From an uncultured Pelagibacteraceae bacterium (GTDB lineage: Bacteria > Pseudomonadota > Alphaproteobacteria > Pelagibacterales > Pelagibacteraceae): a stretch of DNA of 64,000 bases. The stretch lies in the NCBI GenBank assembly GCA_902521615.1, contig CABYSJ010000004.1:20821-84820 (forward strand). Reading direction: 5' to 3'. The position numbers and the translations under genes are program-made. Positions 1-8,406 of this stretch are shown one piece after another. The notes beneath the pieces are model-generated. The model was not told where the DNA came from. It ran no database searches and saw only the letters and a program-made list of their open reading frames with translations. How positions within the stretch are numbered: the stretch's first letter is position 1; every line of letters begins with the position of its first letter.

Positions 1-810
1 TTTGCCATCAAGAGAAAAAAGTTCAGCCTCCACAATAATCTTATCTCCATCAATCACTGAATGAGCGCCAATTGCTGTTTCACAATCTCCATCTAAAACT
101 TTTAAAATATTTCTCTCAAGGTGAGCTCTTTTATGTGTTTCCTCATGATTTATTTTGTTTAAAATAGAAATTATCTCATTATCACTCTCCCTGCACTGAA
201 GAGCAATTACGCCCTGTCCTACGCTAGGAATTATTTCTTCGGCTGAAAAAATTTCTGAGATTTCATTTTCAAATTTTAAAAATTTGATACCAGCATAAGA
301 CAAAATAATTGCATCATACATCCCTTCATTCAATTTTCTAATTCTAGTATCTACATTTCCTCTAATTAGTTTACAGTTCAAATCTTCTCTAATTTTTTTT
401 ATTTGAAATTCTCTTCTGTATGATGAGGTGCCAACAATTGACTTTTGATCTAAGTCTTTAAGTTTTTTTTTGTTCTTTGTAATTAAAATCTCTCTAGGGT
501 CATTTCTTTCAAGGAAAGAGTCTGTTGTTAATCCTTTTGTTTCATTAGCAGGCATATCTTTCAGTGCATGGACTGCAATATCAATATTTTTTAACTGAAG
601 TTCTTTTTCAATGTTACTAGAAAACAAACCTTTGCCACCAAGCTCAGATAATCTTATATCCTGTACTTCGTCACCTTTAGTTGTGATTGATTTAATTAAA
701 ATATCTTCATTACCAAGGTCGGTATTTTCAATAATCTTATCTTTAGCTTGTTGAGCATAAAGTAAGGCAAGCCTGCTACCCCTTGATCCAATTATTATTT
801 TTTTTCTCAT
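1..810 (-). CDS. hemC: Hydroxymethylbilane synthase (porphobilinogen deaminase), C-terminus cut by window edge
   Basis: This gene was read directly from the minus strand; it is absent from the ORF track because it runs off the left edge. It begins MRKKIIIGSRGSRLAL, the family start, and contains the LKDMP and GTSSYRRE motifs. The DGDCETAIGAHS segment carries the cysteine that anchors the dipyrromethane cofactor. About 270 codons are present of the roughly 305-310 usual for the family. The enzyme joins four porphobilinogen molecules into hydroxymethylbilane in cytosolic tetrapyrrole synthesis, upstream of HemE and HemH encoded later in this window. It is divergent from tsaD, a common alphaproteobacterial arrangement. 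Confidence 0.95.
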   Translation of the reverse strand, partial: MRKKIIIGSRGSRLALLYAQQAKDKIIENTDLGNEDILIKSITTKGDEVQDIRLSELGGKGLFSSNIEKELQLKNIDIAVHALKDMPANETKGLTTDSFLERNDPREILITKNKKKLKDLDQKSIVGTSSYRREFQIKKIREDLNCKLIRGNVDTRIRKLNEGMYDAIILSYAGIKFLKFENEISEIFSAEEIIPSVGQGVIALQCRESDNEIISILNKINHEETHKRAHLERNILKVLDGDCETAIGAHSVIDGDKIIVEAELFSLDGK

Positions 811-863
811 AAAAATTATTTCTTACTTGTATAAAGATTGTACAATTATTAAAAACTATTTGA

Positions 864-1940
864 ATGAGCAAAAAACCCTTAATTCTTGGAATAGAGTCTA
901 GTTGTGATGAGACAGCAGCTTCTTTAATAACTGAAAATGAAGAAGGATTCCCAGTAGTTTTATCCACCATTGTTTCTAGCCAAGTGGAGGTTCATAAGGA
1001 GTTTGGTGGTGTAGTTCCTGAACTAGCAGCACGTTCACACATTGAAAAAGTTGATTGGATTGTCAAAAAAGCTATTGATGAAAGTGGAAGAAAAATTGAA
1101 GAAATAGATGCAGTTGCTTCTACCGCTGGTCCTGGATTAATTGTTTGTTTATCAGTTGGGTTAAGTTTTGGTAAAGCTTTCGCAACAGCAATGAATAAAC
1201 CTTTTATTGCTGTTAATCATCTAGAAGGACATGCTTTAAGTCCAAAACTAAACACAAATTTAAATTATCCATATTTACTTCTTTTAATTTCAGGTGGGCA
1301 CTCACAATATTTAAGTGTTCAGAACCTTGGTAAATATAAAAGATTAGGAACAACTATTGATGATGCATTAGGTGAGGCGTTTGACAAAACGGCAAAGCTT
1401 TTAGGAATAGAATTTCCTGGAGGACCTCAAATAGAAATTTTAGCTAAAAAAGGTGATCCCGAAAAATATGATTTACCAAAACCAATTTTCAGCAAAGGAG
1501 GATGCAATCTTTCTTTTGCAGGTCTAAAAACTGCCGTGTTAAAGATAAGCAAAACAATTAAATCAGAACAAGATAAATATAATCTTGCAGCATCTTTTCA
1601 AAAAACAATTGAGGAAATTTTATATAAAAAAACTAAGATTGCCTTTACTGAATTTGAAAAAATAAATGAATTAAATGAAAAAATTTTTGTTGTTGCTGGA
1701 GGGGTAGCGGCAAATAAGAAAATTAGGTCTATGTTAATTAATCTATGTGAAGAAAATAATTATAAAAGTATTTTTCCACCTATAGAGTTTTGTGGAGATA
1801 ATGCAGCAATGATTGCAATGGTAGGTTTAGAAAAATTTAAACTAAATCAATTTAATAATTTAGATTATCCAGCAAAACCTAGGTGGCCTTTAGATGAAGA
1901 TGCAGCTTTTCTAAAAGGTGCTGGAGTTCAATTGAAATGA
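864..1940 (+). CDS. tsaD: tRNA N6-adenosine threonylcarbamoyltransferase TsaD
   Basis: TsaD transfers the threonylcarbamoyl group to A37 of ANN-decoding tRNAs, working with TsaB and TsaE. The N-terminus LGIESSCDETAAS is the family signature, and the metal-binding HLEGH motif lies at residues 119-123. The ASKHA nucleotide-binding segments LLISGGHSQ and VAGGVAANK are present. The length of 358 residues is normal for bacterial TsaD. The start codon is 53 bases from the divergent hemC start, so the two share a short promoter region. Its last four bases overlap the start of the EVE-domain gene (ATGA), which suggests cotranscription. Confidence 0.96.
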   Translation: MSKKPLILGIESSCDETAASLITENEEGFPVVLSTIVSSQVEVHKEFGGVVPELAARSHIEKVDWIVKKAIDESGRKIEEIDAVASTAGPGLIVCLSVGLSFGKAFATAMNKPFIAVNHLEGHALSPKLNTNLNYPYLLLLISGGHSQYLSVQNLGKYKRLGTTIDDALGEAFDKTAKLLGIEFPGGPQIEILAKKGDPEKYDLPKPIFSKGGCNLSFAGLKTAVLKISKTIKSEQDKYNLAASFQKTIEEILYKKTKIAFTEFEKINELNEKIFVVAGGVAANKKIRSMLINLCEENNYKSIFPPIEFCGDNAAMIAMVGLEKFKLNQFNNLDYPAKPRWPLDEDAAFLKGAGVQLK

Positions 1941-2350
1941 AATATTGGTTGATGAAATCTGAGCCAAATGTTTGGTCAATTGACCAACAAAAAAAAGCTG
2001 GGGTTAAAGGTGCACCTTGGGATGGTGTCAGAAATTATCAAGCTGCAAAAAATTTAAAAAGTATGAGTAAAGGAGATCTATGTTTTTTTTATCATTCAAA
2101 CATAGGAAAAGAGATAGTTGGGATAGTAAAAGTTATTAAAGAATCTTATATAGATAAAACAGACAAAACAGGGAGATTTGTTGCCGTTACTGTTCAATTT
2201 AAGTCTGAATTTTCAAAGCCTATAACGCTCGAAAGTATTAAAAAAAATAAGGATTTAAGCCATTTAGCTCTAATAAAACAAAGTAGGCTTTCTGTAATGC
2301 CTGTTGATTATAAAAGCTGGAAAATTATAAATAACATGAGTAGAATTTAA
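1937..2350 (+). CDS. EVE domain protein (PUA-like fold, thymocyte nuclear protein 1 family)
   Basis: The opening KYWLMKSEPNVWSID and the following WDGVRNYQAAKNLK and GDLCFFYHSN segments are characteristic of EVE domains, which fill the whole 137-residue protein. EVE domains have a PUA-like fold thought to bind modified bases in DNA or RNA. No specific substrate can be read from this sequence. The gene overlaps tsaD by four bases and often travels with tsaD in alphaproteobacteria, so a link to RNA modification is possible but unproven. The family call is secure; the function is open. Confidence 0.88.
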   Translation: MKYWLMKSEPNVWSIDQQKKAGVKGAPWDGVRNYQAAKNLKSMSKGDLCFFYHSNIGKEIVGIVKVIKESYIDKTDKTGRFVAVTVQFKSEFSKPITLESIKKNKDLSHLALIKQSRLSVMPVDYKSWKIINNMSRI

Positions 2351-2365
2351 AAAAAAAATTATCCT

Positions 2366-4462
2366 ATGCCAAAAAAAAAGAAGAAGAAAAGCAAGGTAAG
2401 AAAAAAAAAGTCTAAAGTTAGAAAAAAAACCTCAAAGAAGGTGAAGAGAAGATCTAAAGTTAGAAAAAGATCCTCAAAAAAAGTAAAAAAAAGAATTAAA
2501 GCAAAAAAAGAAAACGGAAATACGCCTCCTGAGGTTGTTATTAAAACAAAACCAGAATGGATCAAAAGTAGCTTAGCAAATAAAAGTAAGTATCAACAAA
2601 AATATTCTCAATCTATAAAGAGTAATGATGAATTTTGGAGAAAAGAGGGAAAAAGAATTACTTGGATAAAACCATATAAAAAAATTAAGGATGTAAAATA
2701 CAGTACAAAAGAGGTAAAGATTAAATGGTTTGAGGATGGAACTTTAAATGCTTCAGCAAATTGTATTGATAGACACTTAAAAGATAAAAAAGATAAAACG
2801 GCTATTATTTGGGTGGGTGATGATCCAAAAGATAATCAGAAAATTTCTTATAAACAACTTCACCAAAAAGTTTCTAAAGCTGCAAATGGTTTAAAAAAAT
2901 TAGGAATTAAAAAAGGCGATCGAGTAACAATTTATTTAACTATGATACCAGAATTAGCAATTTTAATGCTGGCCTGTGTAAGAATTGGTGCAGTTCACTC
3001 TATTATTTTTGGTGGTTTTTCAGCAGACTCTATTTCGGGAAGAGTAAATGATTGTGAATCTGAATACATCATTACTGCAGATGAAGGAGTGCGAGGAGGA
3101 AAAACTATTCCACTGAAATATACAGTAGATGAAGCTTTAATGAGTTGCCCAAATGTTAAGAAATGTATAGTTGTAAAACGAACAGGTAACTACATCAACT
3201 GGGATCAAAATAGAGATGTTTGGTACCATGATATAATAAAAGACGTTCCTAATCATTGTGAACCTGAAGAAATGAATGCAGAGGATCCGTTATTTATTTT
3301 ATATACTTCGGGTTCAACGGGAAAACCTAAAGGAGTTCTTCATACTACTGGTGGTTATATGGTTTATGCATCAATGACTCATCAATATATTTTCAATTAC
3401 AAACCAAAAGATATTTATTGGTGTACAGCTGATATTGGCTGGGTAACTGGGCACAGTTATATTATTTATGGGCCACTTTCGAACGGTGCAACAACTATAA
3501 TGTTTGAAGGAATTCCAAATTATCCTGATACTTCAAGATGGTGGCAAATAGTTGATAAATATAAGGTAAATACTTTTTATACTGCACCGACTGCAATTAG
3601 AGCATTAATGCGTGAGGGAGATAAACCAGTTAAAAAAACTTCAAGAAAATCCCTTAAACTTCTAGGAACGGTTGGAGAACCAATAAATCCAGAGGCCTGG
3701 ATGTGGTATTATAAAACTGTAGGTAATTCTAAATGCCCAATTGTAGATACATGGTGGCAAACTGAAACAGGAGGTATAATGATTGCTCCTCAAACAGGTG
3801 CTATTCCTCTTAAACCTGGATCTGCAACAAAACCTTTCTATGGAATTAAGCCGGTGCTTGTAGATAAAAATGGTAAAGAAATAAAAGGAGCTGGTGAAGG
3901 AAGATTATGTATAGCTCAATCATGGCCAGGACAGATGAGAACAGTTTATGGTGATCATCAAAGATTTATTGATACATATTTTTCTCAATTTAATGGAAAG
4001 TATTTCACAGGTGATGGATGCCGAAGGGATAAAGATGGATATTACTGGATCACTGGTAGAGTAGATGATGTAATTATAGTTTCAGGACACAACCTAGGAA
4101 CTGCTGAAATCGAAAGTGCATTTGTAGCTCATCCAAAAGTAGCTGAAGCCGCAGTAGTTGGTTATCCTCATGACATTAAAGGTAATGGTTTATATTGTTA
4201 TGTAACCTTAAATGCAGGAGAAACAGAAACAGGAGAACTTGAAAGAGATCTAAAACTTTGGGTTAGAAAACAAATCGGACCTTTAGCAACTCCAGATCTT
4301 ATTCATTTTACTCCAGGTCTTCCTAAGACGAGATCAGGAAAAATAATGAGAAGAATTCTAAGAAAGATTGCTGCTAATGAACATGGTCAATTAGGAGATA
4401 CCACTACTTTAGCAGATCCGAGTGTTGTTGATAGTTTGGTCGATAATAGAAAAAATATTTAA
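2366..4462 (+). CDS. acs: Acetyl-CoA synthetase with a basic repetitive N-terminal tail
   Basis: Acs converts acetate, ATP and CoA to acetyl-CoA through an acetyl-AMP intermediate. The AMP-binding motif [11 protein letters not shown] starts at residue 313. [26 protein letters not shown] and the C-terminal PKTRSGK follow. The last lysine (about residue 659) corresponds to the catalytic, acetylation-regulated Lys609 of Salmonella Acs. That 50-residue shift matches an extra N-terminal tail made almost only of Lys, Arg, Ser and Val. There is no in-frame Met between codon 1 and the core enzyme, so ATG 2366 is the best start. The gene lies near a probable acetate symporter, which suggests scavenging of dissolved acetate. 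It overlaps the convergent unknown gene by four bases. Confidence 0.96.
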   Translation: MPKKKKKKSKVRKKKSKVRKKTSKKVKRRSKVRKRSSKKVKKRIKAKKENGNTPPEVVIKTKPEWIKSSLANKSKYQQKYSQSIKSNDEFWRKEGKRITWIKPYKKIKDVKYSTKEVKIKWFEDGTLNASANCIDRHLKDKKDKTAIIWVGDDPKDNQKISYKQLHQKVSKAANGLKKLGIKKGDRVTIYLTMIPELAILMLACVRIGAVHSIIFGGFSADSISGRVNDCESEYIITADEGVRGGKTIPLKYTVDEALMSCPNVKKCIVVKRTGNYINWDQNRDVWYHDIIKDVPNHCEPEEMNAEDPLFILYTSGSTGKPKGVLHTTGGYMVYASMTHQYIFNYKPKDIYWCTADIGWVTGHSYIIYGPLSNGATTIMFEGIPNYPDTSRWWQIVDKYKVNTFYTAPTAIRALMREGDKPVKKTSRKSLKLLGTVGEPINPEAWMWYYKTVGNSKCPIVDTWWQTETGGIMIAPQTGAIPLKPGSATKPFYGIKPVLVDKNGKEIKGAGEGRLCIAQSWPGQMRTVYGDHQRFIDTYFSQFNGKYFTGDGCRRDKDGYYWITGRVDDVIIVSGHNLGTAEIESAFVAHPKVAEAAVVGYPHDIKGNGLYCYVTLNAGETETGELERDLKLWVRKQIGPLATPDLIHFTPGLPKTRSGKIMRRILRKIAANEHGQLGDTTTLADPSVVDSLVDNRKNI
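2390..2494 (+). repeat. In-frame tandem repeat encoding the Lys/Arg-rich tail of Acs
   Basis: Two adjacent 42-bp units encode [14 protein letters not shown] and [14 protein letters not shown] (residues 16-29 and 30-43). A half unit, SKVRKKK, precedes them at residues 9-15. The units differ at only a few residues, which points to internal duplication. Confidence 0.85.
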
Positions 4463-5082
4463 AACTGAATTAAATCTTTAAACTCTTGTTTAACAACATC
4501 CCATTTTAAAATCATAGAATTTAAAACGATCTTTCGATCTAAAGTTTTTAATTCATCTGAAATTGGAGCCCATTTATATAAAGAGAGTGCACTAGGATTG
4601 AAAGGTAAGTCTTGATAATAACCATCCCAATTAATTTTCTCTAATCGTTCATCAAAACTTTTCCTAGCTTCATCGATAATATCTAGTGGCATCTTATTAG
4701 AAATTTCATCATCTAAAATTTTATTAAAAATTTCGTTTGCTTTATGAATATCCTGGTAATTGAAATTAACTTTCAAATATGAAAAAGCAAAAAAAGTTAA
4801 ATCTTGTAATGCAACAGAGTAAATATTCCATTTAGCAAGATTTACTGATGACATAAATACATCATTTTCAAAATGAAGAACGTATCTTGTTCCCATTCTA
4901 GTTTTAAGATAATTATATAAAGTAACTTGAGTGGCCCATGCAGATTTAGTTTGAATAAACTGCTCTAATTCATCTAAAGTTTTTATTTTTTTCTTTGGAA
5001 TAAACGCCTTAAACATGGCGAATAAATATGTTTTAAAATCCTCAAGTTTTATGTCTCTCCAAGTTAATTTGTATTTTCCCAT
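4459..5082 (-). CDS. Conserved protein of unknown function beside acetate genes
   Basis: I cannot assign a function. The 207-residue protein, read from ATG 5082, has a basic N-terminal helix region, a central segment [15 protein letters not shown] and NLAKWNIY, and a hydrophobic aromatic stretch [13 protein letters not shown]. It has no signal peptide or catalytic motif that I recognise. The ORF track start at 5103 is a TTG; ATG 5082 is a better candidate. From memory, similar proteins occur in alphaproteobacteria near DUF4212/symporter genes and are sometimes labelled esterase, but no Ser-hydrolase motif (GxSxG) is visible here. It sits between acs and the symporter operon, so a role in acetate uptake or its control is only a contextual guess. 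Confidence 0.7.
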   Translation of the reverse strand: MGKYKLTWRDIKLEDFKTYLFAMFKAFIPKKKIKTLDELEQFIQTKSAWATQVTLYNYLKTRMGTRYVLHFENDVFMSSVNLAKWNIYSVALQDLTFFAFSYLKVNFNYQDIHKANEIFNKILDDEISNKMPLDIIDEARKSFDERLEKINWDGYYQDLPFNPSALSLYKWAPISDELKTLDRKIVLNSMILKWDVVKQEFKDLIQF

Positions 5083-5205
5083 GTAAATTTGTAAGTGCGC
5101 CAATTATATCTTAAAAAAGTAAGTAAATAAGTACCTAATATGATCAATTTTTAGGGTTTTCAAAGCTCTCATAATGGTTATGGTTTTAACCAGTTATAAC
5201 TAAAA

Positions 5206-5213
5206 AGAGAGGT
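5206..5213 (+). promoter_or_regulatory. Ribosome binding site of the symporter operon
   Basis: AGAGAGGT lies 4 bases before ATG 5218. This is a clear purine-rich Shine-Dalgarno sequence in a window where most genes have none, and it fits a well-translated transporter. Confidence 0.55.
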
Positions 5214-5217
5214 ATAA

Positions 5218-5478
5218 ATGTCAAATCAACAAAAACACTGGGAAAAAACCAGGGGATTGTTATTTATAACACTGGCAATCTGGTTTGTTTTCTCTATTGG
5301 CATCTTTCTCTTTGGAGCTGAAATGAACGAGGTCACAGGACCTTTCGGTTATCCATGGACATATTGGTTTACATGTCAGGGATCTCTTGGTGCTTTCGTA
5401 ATCCTAATTTTCTGGTTTGCGAATAGACAAGAAAAAATCGATGAAGAGTTCGGCTTTAGCGAAAGAGAGGACGAATAA
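5218..5478 (+). CDS. DUF4212 small subunit of a sodium/solute symporter
   Basis: This 86-residue protein has two predicted membrane helices (about residues 15-33 and 45-67) with the segments WFVFSIGIFLF and YPWTYWFTCQGSLGAFV. That pattern is typical of the DUF4212 family, which is always found just upstream of VC_2705-type sodium/solute symporters. It presumably assists or stabilises the large permease. Its stop codon overlaps the start of the permease by one base (TAATG), so translation is probably coupled. The charged tail EEFGFSEREDE faces the cytoplasm by the positive-inside pattern. Family assignment is confident; the exact role is not established. Confidence 0.88.
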   Translation: MSNQQKHWEKTRGLLFITLAIWFVFSIGIFLFGAEMNEVTGPFGYPWTYWFTCQGSLGAFVILIFWFANRQEKIDEEFGFSEREDE

Positions 5479-7289
5479 TGAAAGGTAATTTCATAGATAA
5501 TTTGCCAAAGGTTTATGGAATCTATACTGGAGGATTTATAGGTTTCATAATCATTATGGCAATTGCTGAACAGATGGGTATGACAGCTAAAGCAATTGGT
5601 ATCGCTTTCGTTGCATTTACTGTATTCATCTATGCATTAATCGGTTGGCTATCAAGAACAGCCCAAGCAGATGCATATTACGTAGCTGGAAGGCAAGTAC
5701 CAACAGTCTTCAACGGAATGGCGACTGCAGCAGACTGGATGTCTGGTGCTTCATTCGTTGCAATGGCGGGTGGTATTTACTTTAAAGGTTACGGCTATAT
5801 GGCACTACTTGTAGGTTGGACTGGTGGTTACGTGCTTGTTGCATCTTTATTAGCACCATACCTAAGAAAATTTGGTTGTTATACAGTTCCAGATTTTATA
5901 GGTACTAGATACGGTGGTAATCTAGCAAGATTTAGCGCAGTTGTAGTTTTAACTGTTGCTTCATTTACTTATGTGACTGCACAAATTAACGCTACAGGTA
6001 CTATTGCATCTGTTGCACTTGATATCCCATTCCAATACGCAGTTTATGTTGGACTAATAAGTATTTTATTATGTTCAATGTTAGGTGGTATGAGAGGGGT
6101 AACTTGGACACAGGTTGCACAATATATCGTACTGATTATAGCTTACCTACTTCCAGTTTTCTGGATCAGTAACAAAATGGGTGCGGGTTTCTTCCCTCAC
6201 TTTATGTTAGCTGATGAGGTAGCTAGAATTGGTGAGTTAGAACAACAGTTTGGTTTTGTTAAAAACGCAGCTGCTGATCTAAAATCAGTACCTAAAGGCT
6301 TGGCAGGAATAACTAAAGCTCACTCTGCAGTGAACGCTACACCTTGGGCATTTATTTCATTAGCATTAGCAATGATGATGGGAACAGCTTCATTACCGCA
6401 CGTGATGATGAGATATTTTACTACTCCAAGTGTAAAAGCAGCTAGAAAATCAGTAGGTTGGTCATTATTCTTTATCTTCCTACTTTATTCTTCTGCTCCA
6501 ATGTTAGCTACATTATCTAAGTTATCATTGATCGACCCGAATTTACCAACAGGTATTATCGGTAAGACATTTGCAGAAGTGGAAGCGATAGATTGGTACC
6601 AAAACTGGAACCAAGCAAACCTAATGTTTATCAGCGACTTTAACGGAAATGGAACTCTTGAATTAAATGAGTTCTTCATGGGTGGTAAAGCTGTTGTATT
6701 AGCAACGCCAGAGATAGCTGGATTACCTTATGTAATTTCAGGTCTAGTTGCTGCAGGAGGTATGGCAGCTGCCATGTCTACTGCCGATGGTTTGATTCTA
6801 GCGATAGCAAACGCTATATCACATGATGTTTACTATAAGATCATTGATCCAAAAGCGGAAACTGCAAAACGACTACTTGTTGCAAGGGTATTACTTGTAA
6901 TAATTGGTTTTGCTGGAGCAACTATTGCAGCAATGGAGATTCAAGGAATCTTAGGTTCGGTTATCTGGGCTTTTGATTTTGCGATGTCTGGATTGTTCTT
7001 CCCACTTGTACTTGGTGTATGGTGGAAGAGAGCTAATAGACAAGGTGCGATTGCTGGTATGCTAGGTGGTCTAATTGCCGGTGCGTGGTACTTAGTTTGG
7101 GTACGAACTGGTGGAAGTGGATTCCTAGGAATTACACAGTTAACATTTGGTATCTTCGGATCAGCTGTTAGTTTAGTTTTAATGGTAATAGTTAGTTTAA
7201 TGACTGCAGAACCAGATAAAGCTACTCAAAAAATGGTTGATGATGTTCGTGTACCGAGTGGTAAATCAATTCTTGGTAAATCACACTAA
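5478..7289 (+). CDS. actP: Sodium/solute symporter, ActP-like (probable acetate uptake)
   Basis: This is a 603-residue member of the SSS family (VC_2705 subgroup) with about 13 membrane helices. Family segments include VAGRQVPTVFNGMATAADWMS near residue 68, LPHVMMRYFTTPSVKAARKS and AAMSTADGLILAIANAISHD. The DUF4212 partner upstream and acs nearby support monocarboxylate, most likely acetate, transport driven by Na+. A hydrophilic loop holds DFNGNGTLELNE at residues 387-398, which fits the 12-residue EF-hand calcium loop. Codon use looks richer in G/C at third positions than most neighbours, as in the porin, which suggests high expression. A strong terminator follows. Substrate is inferred from context. 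Confidence 0.88.
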   Translation: MKGNFIDNLPKVYGIYTGGFIGFIIIMAIAEQMGMTAKAIGIAFVAFTVFIYALIGWLSRTAQADAYYVAGRQVPTVFNGMATAADWMSGASFVAMAGGIYFKGYGYMALLVGWTGGYVLVASLLAPYLRKFGCYTVPDFIGTRYGGNLARFSAVVVLTVASFTYVTAQINATGTIASVALDIPFQYAVYVGLISILLCSMLGGMRGVTWTQVAQYIVLIIAYLLPVFWISNKMGAGFFPHFMLADEVARIGELEQQFGFVKNAAADLKSVPKGLAGITKAHSAVNATPWAFISLALAMMMGTASLPHVMMRYFTTPSVKAARKSVGWSLFFIFLLYSSAPMLATLSKLSLIDPNLPTGIIGKTFAEVEAIDWYQNWNQANLMFISDFNGNGTLELNEFFMGGKAVVLATPEIAGLPYVISGLVAAGGMAAAMSTADGLILAIANAISHDVYYKIIDPKAETAKRLLVARVLLVIIGFAGATIAAMEIQGILGSVIWAFDFAMSGLFFPLVLGVWWKRANRQGAIAGMLGGLIAGAWYLVWVRTGGSGFLGITQLTFGIFGSAVSLVLMVIVSLMTAEPDKATQKMVDDVRVPSGKSILGKSH

Positions 7290-7301
7290 ATAATCTTTTA
7301 G

Positions 7302-7330
7302 AGGGGCGATTAATTTCGCCCCTTTTATTT
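7302..7330 (+). terminator. Rho-independent terminator after actP
   Basis: GGGGCGA (7303-7309) pairs with TCGCCCC (7316-7322) around a six-base loop, extended by one A-T pair. A T-rich tract TTTTATTT follows. It lies 13 bases after the actP stop. Confidence 0.9.
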
Positions 7331-7357
7331 CAATACATTTTCCAATATAAATTTTAA

Positions 7358-7708
7358 ATGTCGGCAAATTTCCATCCCTTAATATATTTTATCGATTATT
7401 TACTTGGGATCATCATGTGGACACTTATTGGAAGAGTAGCGATGAATATTTTCCAAAGAGAAGACTCTCAATTTTTTTTTATGAGAGTATTTGTTAAATA
7501 TACTAATCCTTTAATAAAATTGTTTAAACCTATTACACCCTCATTTATCATTGGGCCATTGGTGCCTTTATATGTTGCTTGGTTTTTCTACATGATTAGA
7601 TTTTATCTAATGCCTTGGATCTTAGGCTATTCAGTAATGGGAATGTTGTCATTTCCTTTAGAGAGTGAAATTTCTAGACAAATTTATCAATTTTTTAATT
7701 CATTTTAA
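7358..7708 (+). CDS. Small integral membrane protein, YggT-like
   Basis: The 116-residue protein has hydrophobic helices near residues 7-30 and 62-88. Between them is KYTNPLIKLFKPITPSFIIG, which resembles the linker of YggT proteins (a pattern of pos-T-x-P-h-h-x-h-h-x-x-h-h-P). YggT proteins are small membrane proteins of poorly known role, linked to envelope or osmotic functions in some bacteria. The gene stands between the actP terminator and rpe with 34 bases to the latter. The assignment rests on pattern resemblance only, and a different small membrane family is possible. Confidence 0.6.
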   Translation: MSANFHPLIYFIDYLLGIIMWTLIGRVAMNIFQREDSQFFFMRVFVKYTNPLIKLFKPITPSFIIGPLVPLYVAWFFYMIRFYLMPWILGYSVMGMLSFPLESEISRQIYQFFNSF

Positions 7709-7742
7709 TTTTTAAAATTGATACTAGTTAATCTAGTAATCA

Positions 7743-8402
7743 ATGAAAAATATACAAATTTCACCATCAATTTTATCAGCTGACTTTAGTCAATTAGGTT
7801 CAGAAATTAAAAGACTCGAAGAAGCTGGAGCTGATATGATTCATGTAGATGTAATGGATGGTCATTTTGTTCCTAATTTAACAATTGGGCCACCTGTAAT
7901 TAAAGCTCTTCGAAAACATTGTTCATTAAAATTTGATGTTCATTTAATGATATCACCAGTACACAAATACATTGAAGCTTACGCTGATGCTGGAGCAGAT
8001 ATAATTACTATTCACCCCGAAGCAACTGATGATTTGGAAAATTCAATTAAAAAAATAAAAGAAAAAAATAAAAAAGTTGGAGTTTCACTTAATCCCGAAA
8101 CTAAAATTAATTTAATTTTAGATTTATTAGATCAAATAGATTTGGTTTTAATTATGAGTGTAAATCCTGGGTTTGGGGGGCAAAAATTTATGCCAGAAGT
8201 TTTAGATAAAATTAAAGAACTAAAAAAAATAAGAGGGCAAAAAAAATTAGATTTTGATATAGAAGTTGATGGTGGAATAAATTTTGATAACTGCAAAAGT
8301 GCAATTGATGCTGGTGCAAACATTCTTGTTTCTGGTACTACTGTGTTCAAAAGTAATGATGGAGATATAAAGAAAAATATTAATTTATTAAAATTAAAAT
8401 AA
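7743..8402 (+). CDS. rpe: Ribulose-phosphate 3-epimerase
   Basis: Rpe interconverts ribulose-5-phosphate and xylulose-5-phosphate in the pentose phosphate pathway. The TIM-barrel signatures are all present in order: SPSILSADF at the N-terminus, HVDVMDGHFVPN with the metal-binding His and catalytic Asp, VNPGFGGQKF in the phosphate loop and EVDGGI with the second catalytic Asp. At 219 residues it has the usual family length. The heparinase-like gene starts four bases after its stop, so these genes and purH probably form one transcript. Confidence 0.96.
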   Translation: MKNIQISPSILSADFSQLGSEIKRLEEAGADMIHVDVMDGHFVPNLTIGPPVIKALRKHCSLKFDVHLMISPVHKYIEAYADAGADIITIHPEATDDLENSIKKIKEKNKKVGVSLNPETKINLILDLLDQIDLVLIMSVNPGFGGQKFMPEVLDKIKELKKIRGQKKLDFDIEVDGGINFDNCKSAIDAGANILVSGTTVFKSNDGDIKKNINLLKLK

Positions 8403-8406
8403 GTTA

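Noticed and set aside
2359-2565. 68-codon minus-strand ORF rich in Phe and Leu
   Set aside because: It is the antisense shadow of the Lys/Arg repeat at the start of acs.
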